A DNA stretch of 64,000 bases from Coleofasciculus sp. LEGE 07092 (GTDB lineage Bacteria; Cyanobacteriota; Cyanobacteriia; Cyanobacteriales; Coleofasciculaceae): positions 22,799 to 86,798 of the forward strand of contig NZ_JADEWY010000005.1 in the NCBI RefSeq assembly GCF_015207375.1. Reading direction: 5' to 3'. The translations under genes and the position numbers were made by a program. Positions within the stretch are counted from its first letter, which is position 1. Every line of letters starts with the position of its first letter. The notes under the pieces were generated by a model. That model did not search any database. It was not told where the DNA came from and saw nothing but the letters and a program-made list of their open reading frames with translations. Positions 45,963-52,785 of this stretch are shown piece by piece.

Positions 45963-47458
45963 ATCAACAAGAAAGTCCAAATTCCAGTTTAACAGAGCAA
46001 GGCGTGATAGCTGATTTACAGAGTCAGCCTCACCTGATGATTAAGTTACAGGAAAACGCGCTTCTTGTTGCAGAGAGTCTGCGGGATAACTACTTCACAA
46101 ATACTGCAAAATTTGTCACACACCTACGACGAGCAATGCGCGAGGCAGATTTAGGAAAACGAGATCAAATACTGAGTGCTAAAGCAATCAACGAGCTAGA
46201 TTGGCAAAAGGTTCAGGGTGAGGTTGTAACGTTTATTGATGGGGGTCTTGGTCAAGTTCAAATGTCCAGTCCAGTTCCTATTCTTCTACGAGTAGGTTCT
46301 TATCGTGTACGAACCGGGGAACGTAATCTGGCTGAACGTGAACAGTTTGGCTATTATCCCGTTATTCTTGGCGATTTAGAAGGGGGTAGTAAAGAACGGA
46401 AAGATTTCCCTGATATTGTCCGAATTACGGCTGAACTTTTAGGGGGGCTGTCAGCTTTGAAACGGACACCTGATTTACGAGTTTTAATGTTTCATGGTCC
46501 GCTAGTTTACATGATGAGTGGCTATGCTGGACATACGCCGTTCACGGAAAAAGACATTGACCTTTTTTTGAACCAGTACGCACAAGAACCTGAATTAGCT
46601 CAACAGCTTAAAGATGAGTTTATAGGCGAAGCAGAACTGGAAATATATCCTAAAATGGCTCCTGATCGCTGTGATGAATGGGTAGAAAGAAGGCTCTTTG
46701 AACCTCTATCTTGGATAGCATTTTTATATCGTCAATTAATCAAAGAAGCGAAACAGCGAAAACCAAAAACTATCATTACTGGTGTTATTGAGCGAGGTGG
46801 TGAATTACGAGAGTTCAGTGAGACAGTTCTTTTAGAGAGAATATTTATAAATTTAAGAAAAAAGAAGAAACAAAATTATTTCAATGAATTATATGGACGC
46901 AAAGATATCAAATCACCTAAAGCCTTATTAGACAGACTAGGTTATACAGATGCTCTCCTGCTATCTATGTTACTAGAACCGGGTCAGTTTTCAGAGCCTT
47001 GGGAAATTAAAAATAAATATGCCGGACTCACTAAAGGCAAAATTTCCTTACCTGATGAGTCTTATACAACAGATGCAGATTGGGGTTGCCTTAAACTATC
47101 CAATAAAATTGGCTTTCCCAAGGTTCGGGGATGCTATGTAAAAGTTTCGGAAACTACTGAACCATTTAGAATAGAAGTTTTTGCTGATTTAGGTACTGAT
47201 CAAATTCTAGAAGCTGCTCGACGGGCTTATTTGTATGCTCGTGTGCTGCCTGGGTATGCTTTTCCAGTAGGGTTAGACATTGTTGATAAGTACGCTAAGA
47301 TACCAAACTGGCTAACAGAGTCTTATAGCAAGCTAATCAAGTATCACTTGGGTGTTAGCTTGCAAAATGGACAGATTACTGACGCTGAGATGCGACGCAT
47401 CATAGTTCAGTCAATTTACATGACAAAGCGGGATTGGCTATTCCGCCCTAATGTTTAG
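45959..47458 (+). CDS. NurA-domain nuclease
   Basis: 499 residues. NurA signatures: VVTFIDGGLGQVQMSSPVP with the first catalytic Asp (about residue 94), LRVLMFHGPLVYMMSGYAG, KTIITGVIERGGELREF and, near the end, RIEVFADLGTDQILEAARRA and YAFPVGLDIVDKYAK. NurA has an RNase H-like fold and in archaea works with HerA to resect DNA ends. It is longer than archaeal NurA (about 350), with an N-terminal helical extension. It overlaps the DUF6884 gene by 4 bp; HerA follows 15 bp later. Confidence 0.85.
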   Translation: MNQQESPNSSLTEQGVIADLQSQPHLMIKLQENALLVAESLRDNYFTNTAKFVTHLRRAMREADLGKRDQILSAKAINELDWQKVQGEVVTFIDGGLGQVQMSSPVPILLRVGSYRVRTGERNLAEREQFGYYPVILGDLEGGSKERKDFPDIVRITAELLGGLSALKRTPDLRVLMFHGPLVYMMSGYAGHTPFTEKDIDLFLNQYAQEPELAQQLKDEFIGEAELEIYPKMAPDRCDEWVERRLFEPLSWIAFLYRQLIKEAKQRKPKTIITGVIERGGELREFSETVLLERIFINLRKKKKQNYFNELYGRKDIKSPKALLDRLGYTDALLLSMLLEPGQFSEPWEIKNKYAGLTKGKISLPDESYTTDADWGCLKLSNKIGFPKVRGCYVKVSETTEPFRIEVFADLGTDQILEAARRAYLYARVLPGYAFPVGLDIVDKYAKIPNWLTESYSKLIKYHLGVSLQNGQITDAEMRRIIVQSIYMTKRDWLFRPNV

Positions 47459-47473
47459 AGTAGAACAAAACCT

Positions 47474-49276
47474 ATGGCAACGTCTTCTAAAAAAACACAG
47501 CAACCAAACAATCCAGGTACTAATTCTGTTCAAGTTAACCGTTATGTCGGCACGTTGGTAGGCGAAAGTACAAGCCGCGAGTTTCGACTAGCAGTAGCAC
47601 CCGAAGCAGTTCGGGAACAAGACATCATTGCTGTAGATGCTGAATTGCGCCAATCAGAAAATAATGCCTCTGTAGAAAAAATTCGTATTTGGGCTAAAGT
47701 TCAAACCATTGAACGGATAAATCCTCTTTTTCCAACTGAAGCAGGACATGAATTAGCTGCTACCCGGACAAATCCATTTGATACAGTGCTTTCATTAAGC
47801 CAGGAAATGGTTACTGCGGTTTGTCAGGTATTAGGTGCTGAACCTGTGGATCGTAGCGGAGGTGGTAAGCTAAACAAACTTCGTTATCCTCCTAAACCTG
47901 CTTCCACTGCTTACTGTCCTGACTCACGAAACATTGCTCGTATCGTTCTTGGGGAATTGCAAGACAAGCAAAATCGTGCTTTAGCTATTGCTACTCTTTC
48001 CAATCGTCCTGAAGTAGATGTCACTGTAGATGGTCATGCTATTGTCACCCGTCACCTAGCAATTTTAGCCATGACTGGTGCTGGCAAAAGTTGGACGGCG
48101 CGGCGAGTTATCGAACAATTAGCTGCCAAAAATTATCCCATAGTGATATTTGATCCTCATGGAGATTATACGGGTTTAGCAGATGTTCCAGATTTAAAGG
48201 AAAAAGTGCATCGTTACTACGCACAGTTTCCGATTTTTGAGGAAGACAGCGACACAGTAGCTCAAATTGTTAGTAATCTTGGGTACGATCTAACACCTAC
48301 TATGCTGACCCGTTTTGCTGATATATTTCAGGCTGCTAAATCTTTCTACATTAAAGATGAGATGACCGAGCGAGTGATGTGGCTTGCTAAACGCATAAAT
48401 AAATCGGATTTGAATCGATATGGCGTGCAACAGAATCTATGGTTAATTGCTCATATGGCTGAAGCTGGTGAAGCTGCGCTGCGTGACCATGATGGTCAAG
48501 ATGACAAACAGAAATTACAAGAGTGGGGTTGGAATGGATTCACAAGCTATTCAAAAAGTGACATACGTACACTTGAAGGAATCAAAAAGCGAACTTATGC
48601 AGCAGCGGCAGCTTTACGACGAATGGAACAGACTAACCAAAAAGTAGCTCGTAGCGGTGCTGAACCATTGCCAACTGACCGAAAAGAATTAGTAAAATAT
48701 GGTCAAATAAGTATTGTATCTTTAGCTGGATATACAGAAGAATTTCAATCAACAATCTACAGCATTATTGCTGACAACATTTTTGATGCAAGGGTAAGAA
48801 ATGAGCTAAAATTTCCAGTGCTTCTGCTACTTGAGGAAGCTCATAAGTTTGCCCATGTAAATGCAAATACACCAGCCCAGAAAAGATCTATTAATGTTAC
48901 AAGACAGATAGCTCAAGAAGGTCGTAAATTCGGTGTAGGATTGATTTTAATTAGTCAGCGCCCGTCCCGACTGGATGAGACAACTCTCGCCATGTGTAAC
49001 TCATACATCATCATGCGTATGGTTAACCCTGCTGATCAAAGTTTTGTGCGTAAGGTGATCGAAAGTTTAGGTGAGGAAGAAGTAAAGATGCTTCCAGATT
49101 TAGAAAATGGTGAAGCAATTCTGTCTGGACAACTCACTAGCTTCCCTGTTCTCGCAAAAATCAAAGAACCTGCTTCCAAAGGAGAACGCGAAGAACAGGA
49201 TGCGTTTGATACGCTAGAAGCGGCGTACAAGGAAGTTCTAGAGGCAGAGCGAAAAGAAAAATCTGTAAGGAGATAA
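47474..49276 (+). CDS. HerA-family hexameric DNA translocase
   Basis: 600 residues. N-terminal HAS-barrel (RYVGTLVGESTSREFRLAVA), Walker A LAMTGAGKSWTARRV (about residues 199-212) followed by VIFDPHGDY, Walker B FPVLLLLEEAHKFAHV, and the sensor region GVGLILISQRPSRLDETTLA with MRMVNPADQSFVRKVIESLG typical of HerA/VirB4-type ATPases. HerA rings load NurA and drive DNA translocation. The stop is 5 bp before the TTG start of the TGT-like gene, within one transcript. Confidence 0.93.
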   Translation: MATSSKKTQQPNNPGTNSVQVNRYVGTLVGESTSREFRLAVAPEAVREQDIIAVDAELRQSENNASVEKIRIWAKVQTIERINPLFPTEAGHELAATRTNPFDTVLSLSQEMVTAVCQVLGAEPVDRSGGGKLNKLRYPPKPASTAYCPDSRNIARIVLGELQDKQNRALAIATLSNRPEVDVTVDGHAIVTRHLAILAMTGAGKSWTARRVIEQLAAKNYPIVIFDPHGDYTGLADVPDLKEKVHRYYAQFPIFEEDSDTVAQIVSNLGYDLTPTMLTRFADIFQAAKSFYIKDEMTERVMWLAKRINKSDLNRYGVQQNLWLIAHMAEAGEAALRDHDGQDDKQKLQEWGWNGFTSYSKSDIRTLEGIKKRTYAAAAALRRMEQTNQKVARSGAEPLPTDRKELVKYGQISIVSLAGYTEEFQSTIYSIIADNIFDARVRNELKFPVLLLLEEAHKFAHVNANTPAQKRSINVTRQIAQEGRKFGVGLILISQRPSRLDETTLAMCNSYIIMRMVNPADQSFVRKVIESLGEEEVKMLPDLENGEAILSGQLTSFPVLAKIKEPASKGEREEQDAFDTLEAAYKEVLEAERKEKSVRR

Positions 49277-49281
49277 AATGC

Positions 49282-50307
49282 TTGGAAATTGTTGCTGGTT
49301 TGAGCCTCCAAGGAATTAAGCCCCGTGTATGGGATTCAGCATCTGAGTATTACCTGCAAGACCTCAAAGCAGTAATGATTTCTTATGCCGACTTTCATAA
49401 AATGCCTAACCGCAGACGGTGGGCAATGGAGCAGGGTATACACAAATATCTAGGCATTCCTGAAGGGGTTCAAGTTTACCTAGATAATGGTGCTTTTTAT
49501 TTTGTAACTCGTGAGGGAGAAACACCAGTCAAAGAATATGAAGAATTTGTAGAACAAGCTAAACCAGACTGGTTTCCTATCCCTCAAGATTTTATCCCTA
49601 CTCCCAAGATGTCACGAGATGATCAGGAAAGATGCTTTTACCGCACAATGGAAATGAATCTTAATTATCAACACGGTTCCTATGTGCCAGTTATTCACAT
49701 TAGTAATTTCCTTGAAGATTATGTTGATCAAATGAAAAAACACCAACCTTTGTTAAACAAACCCTATATTGCTTTGGGTGGAATTGTGCCAAACTTGTTA
49801 CGCGCTACTAAAGCAATGCCCTACAAAAAAATCCTGGAAAGTCTACATCACGTCCGTAAAGAATTCAAAAGCCAAAAGCTTCATGTTTTTGGTATTGGTG
49901 GTACAGCTACTCTCCATCTAGCTGCTTTATTGAACATCGACTCGGTAGACTCAAGTGGTTGGCGTAATCGAGCAGCTCGTGGCATGATACAGCTACCAGG
50001 AACAGGAGAGCGAATAGTAGCTCCTTTAGGTAAATGGAGAGGTCGTGCGGTTAATCAGGAAGAAGAGAAAAAATTAAAGGAATGTCTATGTCCAGCTTGT
50101 CAAAAGTATGGGTTAGATGGTTTAAAAGCTAGTAAAGTGGAAGGTTTTTGTAATCGAGCCACCCACAACCTATGGATACTTATAGAAGAGGCTCGGCTGA
50201 TTCAAGAACATAAAACGAAGGGAACGTATAAGGATTGGTATAAAGAACACTTAGACAATACAACCTATCGTCCGCTAATCGCTCAATTAGTAGAAATCTC
50301 CCTATAA
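49282..50307 (+). CDS. DpdA-like tRNA-guanine transglycosylase homologue
   Basis: 341 residues. TGT features: VYLDNGAFYF (Asp68), the barrel segment HVFGIGGTATLHLAALLNID then SVDSSGWRNRA (candidate nucleophile Asp223), and a zinc site CLCPACQK (Cys268, 270, 273) with His295 in NRATHNLW, the CxCxxC...H spacing of TGTs. It is too divergent to be the housekeeping tRNA enzyme and resembles the DpdA group that puts 7-deazaguanine into DNA; substrate is inferred. Start: TTG at 49282 with AAGGAG 9 nt upstream; the ATG at 49278 is out of frame and stops after 13 codons. Confidence 0.82.
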   Translation: MEIVAGLSLQGIKPRVWDSASEYYLQDLKAVMISYADFHKMPNRRRWAMEQGIHKYLGIPEGVQVYLDNGAFYFVTREGETPVKEYEEFVEQAKPDWFPIPQDFIPTPKMSRDDQERCFYRTMEMNLNYQHGSYVPVIHISNFLEDYVDQMKKHQPLLNKPYIALGGIVPNLLRATKAMPYKKILESLHHVRKEFKSQKLHVFGIGGTATLHLAALLNIDSVDSSGWRNRAARGMIQLPGTGERIVAPLGKWRGRAVNQEEEKKLKECLCPACQKYGLDGLKASKVEGFCNRATHNLWILIEEARLIQEHKTKGTYKDWYKEHLDNTTYRPLIAQLVEISL

Positions 50308-50462
50308 GGAGCTAAAATGATAGAAAACGTATAATAAAAATGTCAAAATGACGAGTATTTATACTCATATGAAGCGCGTTTGCCTTTTTTTTATTTTACT
50401 ACCTTATCTTTTTGCAATAAAAAATCAAGGTAGTCCTCTAATTGCAGCCGTCTCGATTCTGA

Positions 50463-50610
50463 TATAGCGTTTCCAAATGAGTTGTAAACCTAGAAGGTCT
50501 TTTCTTCTTGTACTTAAAAACTCTGTATCTCTTTCCCCTGTTGCCTGTTGCCTGTTCCCCGTTGCCTTTTCCTGAATAAGTGTGTTTACATCCCAAATGA
50601 AAACGCTATA
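50463..50610. repeat. MITE-like element, copy 3
   Basis: About 148 bp: TATAGCGTTTCCAAATGAGTT at the left is mirrored by CCAAATGAAAACGCTATA at the right. Inside is a CCTGTTG-type simple repeat. The right terminus supplies the stop codon (TAG) of the DUF4926 gene. It fills most of the gap after the TGT-like gene. Confidence 0.65.
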
Positions 50611-50854
50611 GCTGACGCAACTTGCGTAAAATTATTTCTTTCCGCTGCCACTGAACAACGGGGATAATTTGCGAGGCAGCAACCTCGATTGTCACTTGAG
50701 GCAAATCAAACCCTTCTAAACTGTATCCATCCTCTTCACCTTCAGCCATAGGGTAATATTCCACAATTGTTGCAATATCTCCCCGTTTCAGGCTGTATTC
50801 TGGTAAGTCATGAGCCAGGGCAACTTGGGAAAATAGTGGATATTGTAGCTTCAT
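50606..50854 (-). CDS. DUF4926 domain protein
   Basis: 82 residues: SQVALAHDLPEYSLKRGDIA then TIVEYY and GYSLEGFDLPQVTIEVAASQI, the DUF4926 pattern, a small SH3-like beta-barrel often encoded beside toxin-antitoxin genes. The last residues and the stop lie in the MITE terminus, so the natural C-terminus may have been altered. It follows the PIN gene by 15 bp on the same strand. Confidence 0.8.
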   Translation of the reverse strand: MKLQYPLFSQVALAHDLPEYSLKRGDIATIVEYYPMAEGEEDGYSLEGFDLPQVTIEVAASQIIPVVQWQRKEIILRKLRQL

Positions 50855-50869
50855 GAATTAGCTCCTTGC

Positions 50870-51304
50870 TCAATTATGTACTGTCCAGTCTTCAAATACC
50901 AAACCAGGTACTTGTACAAAATCACGCTGGTTGCGCGTAACGAGAATAGAATTTTCTGCCAGCACAATAGCGGCAATTCGTAAATCTTGTGTGCCAATGC
51001 GTATTCTTTGACGACGCAACTCCTGATAATGAGCGTAAGCCTCTTCACTGAAGTCAATTAGATTTAATCGGCTCAGATATTTCACCACATCTCGCAATCC
51101 TCTATAAGCCCATATTAATCGTTCAGGTTGGGAAGATTGGGAGGTTTTTCTGATAGCACTGAGCCATCCCCGTACTTGTTCTTCAACAGTTACTACAGTC
51201 ACACCAACATCGTCACAATTAACTGCACTAATGCGCTGGGTAACAATTGGATGAACTTGTTGCAAAAGTGTGACATGATCGGTATCCAGAATGTATCGAG
51301 TCAC
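50870..51304 (-). CDS. PIN-domain toxin (VapC-like)
   Basis: 144 residues: YILDTDHVTLLQQ (first Asp pair), VTVVTVEEQVRGW (Glu), GTQDLRIAAIVLAENSILVTRNQRDF (Asp triad). PIN toxins are Mg-dependent RNases, commonly cutting tRNA or rRNA. It overlaps the upstream antitoxin-like gene by 4 bp, the usual toxin-antitoxin layout. Confidence 0.9.
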   Translation of the reverse strand: MTRYILDTDHVTLLQQVHPIVTQRISAVNCDDVGVTVVTVEEQVRGWLSAIRKTSQSSQPERLIWAYRGLRDVVKYLSRLNLIDFSEEAYAHYQELRRQRIRIGTQDLRIAAIVLAENSILVTRNQRDFVQVPGLVFEDWTVHN

Positions 51305-51633
51305 TTAGCTTGAACCTCGGCGTCACGTTCACGATAATAAGCTTCTGTTTCCTGATCGAGTTCATGACGATAGGCTTCTATGTATTCTAATACCTCATCG
51401 AATAAAGGATTATTTTTGAGGGTAGCTGGAACCTGTAGTAAAGGATTCTGCGACTGCGGAGACTTACTTGTTATCAGCTCCTGCTCTCTTGTCTCGGCGA
51501 TTTCCTTGACATTATCTTGAAGCTGCTTTTCCAGCCTTCGCTTGTAAAGTTGTTCAAATAATAAGGCTTGATCTTCCAGAGAAAGGGCTTCAATGGATTC
51601 AATTATTGTTTTCAGAGATGGCGAGATACTCAT
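51301..51633 (-). CDS. antitoxin-like partner of the PIN toxin
   Basis: 110 residues from the ATG at 51633 (MSISPSLKTIIESIEALSLE); the frame opens 16 codons earlier. The N-terminal helical region (DQALLFEQLYKRRLEKQ) resembles cyanobacterial antitoxin-like proteins; the C-terminal part holds LLQVPATLKNNPLFDEVLEY and EAYRHELDQE. A truncated paralogue lies at 44992-45210 and a short relic at 30136-30213. Confidence 0.7.
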   Translation of the reverse strand: MSISPSLKTIIESIEALSLEDQALLFEQLYKRRLEKQLQDNVKEIAETREQELITSKSPQSQNPLLQVPATLKNNPLFDEVLEYIEAYRHELDQETEAYYRERDAEVQAK

Positions 51634-51671
51634 AAGTTTTGTTTTAATCCTAATTTTGGCTCTATCATAGC

Positions 51672-51813
51672 AATCCCCCACCCAAGACTAACTCAGGCAG
51701 GGGAAAGCTAACTGATTCAACTCAATTCTACCCAATCAACTCAGTTGCCCGCTTCGCCAAATTCTCAGCCGTCAACCCATTAAACGCCATAATTTGACCA
51801 GCACTCGATGCTG
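51672..51813 (-). pseudogene. orphan phosphoketolase 3' end, copy B
   Basis: Minus-strand reading: ASSAGQIMAFNGLTAENLAK then RATELIG and stop, followed by the same terminator hairpin as copy A. It lies about 0.9 kb from the intact phosphoketolase-like gene and 8.6 kb from copy A, all in one orientation. Homology is lost just before the ASSAGQ codons. Confidence 0.8.
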
Positions 51814-51886
51814 TATTATGCCTATAAACTCTGACGCGATCGCATCCCTATTTATTTATTAGTAAATTTCCTTACTTAGATATTTT

Positions 51887-52624
51887 TTATTTACGCTGAT
51901 TATGGAGCTTTTTGATTTCCTCTTGCACACCTATTGCCACCTGCAACGCTTCGTTAATTAGCTGACCACTTTCACCAGCTTTCTCACTAACATCCAATGC
52001 TCTTAAAGATGCTAAATTATTAGCAAATAGCTCAGGTCGCATGTTTATGATGTCTTTGCTTTCTCTTAAAATTCTCTCAGTTTTAAGGGCGCAAACTAAA
52101 TCTGCCCTTGTCAGATCAAGTGCTTCACTTATCTTTTTCTTATCAATCAATTCTACTGAATTTCCAACAGCTTCTATCTGGCTTTGAACCTCTACTATTT
52201 TTGCAACTTGATTGTACTTACAAACTTCTTCAAGCAGAGGGATTGTAGTTTGGGAAATTCTTTTATTTGCAAAATATTTTCTAATCGTTAAGTAGATAAC
52301 TGTTGCAATAAGGCAAGAAAGACCTATAGAAATAACTGGTGCATTGTTAGTGATAGTTAGCGTATCAATGAGCGAGAATCTAAGCCAAAGTATATGCCTT
52401 ATAAGTAAAAAACAAATCGTAATTAGAGAAATAAATAAAACCTCCAACCAAGCTCGACGAATTATTGCTCTTCTTAAGGTAAGGGGCTTGTGTAACGGAA
52501 TGCCATTTAAATCAAAGCCTGTTAAGTGTTTTAATTCCCCTTTCGTAATCTCTAAACCCTGTAGATTAGACCAAACAGAATTAGAATCATCAACCGACTT
52601 ATTCCATTCATCTATGTCAGCCAC
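51887..52624 (-). CDS. hypothetical two-helix membrane protein with coiled-coil tail
   Basis: 245 residues: polar N-terminus, membrane helices near residues 60-80 (LEVLFISLITICFLLIRHIL) and 95-115 (APVISIGLSCLIATVIYLTI), then a long helical, partly coiled-coil cytoplasmic part ending KKLHNQRK. AT-rich relative to its neighbours. It sits between the phosphoketolase-like gene and orphan tail B, so it may be an inserted accessory gene. Function not recognised. Confidence 0.65.
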   Translation of the reverse strand: MADIDEWNKSVDDSNSVWSNLQGLEITKGELKHLTGFDLNGIPLHKPLTLRRAIIRRAWLEVLFISLITICFLLIRHILWLRFSLIDTLTITNNAPVISIGLSCLIATVIYLTIRKYFANKRISQTTIPLLEEVCKYNQVAKIVEVQSQIEAVGNSVELIDKKKISEALDLTRADLVCALKTERILRESKDIINMRPELFANNLASLRALDVSEKAGESGQLINEALQVAIGVQEEIKKLHNQRK

Positions 52625-52740
52625 ATCTAAATGCTCCCTATACTGAGTTACCTATATTTTAAGAAAAGTGGCTTTGAAGGGACTAGAAGTTCATATAATT
52701 TATTGAACCAATCTTGACATACAAGCAGGATGTCAATTAA

Positions 52741-52775
52741 CCCCCACCTGGTAAAGGGGCAGGCAGGGGCATCAC
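52741..52775 (-). terminator. terminator of the phosphoketolase-like gene
   Basis: On the minus strand CCCCTGCCTG pairs with CAGGTGGGGG (small internal asymmetry), followed by TTAATT, about 10 bp after the stop codon. Its left arm resembles the hairpins after orphan tails A and B. Confidence 0.6.
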
Positions 52776-52785
52776 ATCCAACGAT

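Noticed and set aside
52715..52735. CAAGCAGGATGTCA shared with tRNA-Ala, considered as an attachment-site remnant
   Set aside because: Only 14 bases shared, part of a small TGACAT/ATGTCA hairpin, and not at a 3' tRNA end; chance is likely.
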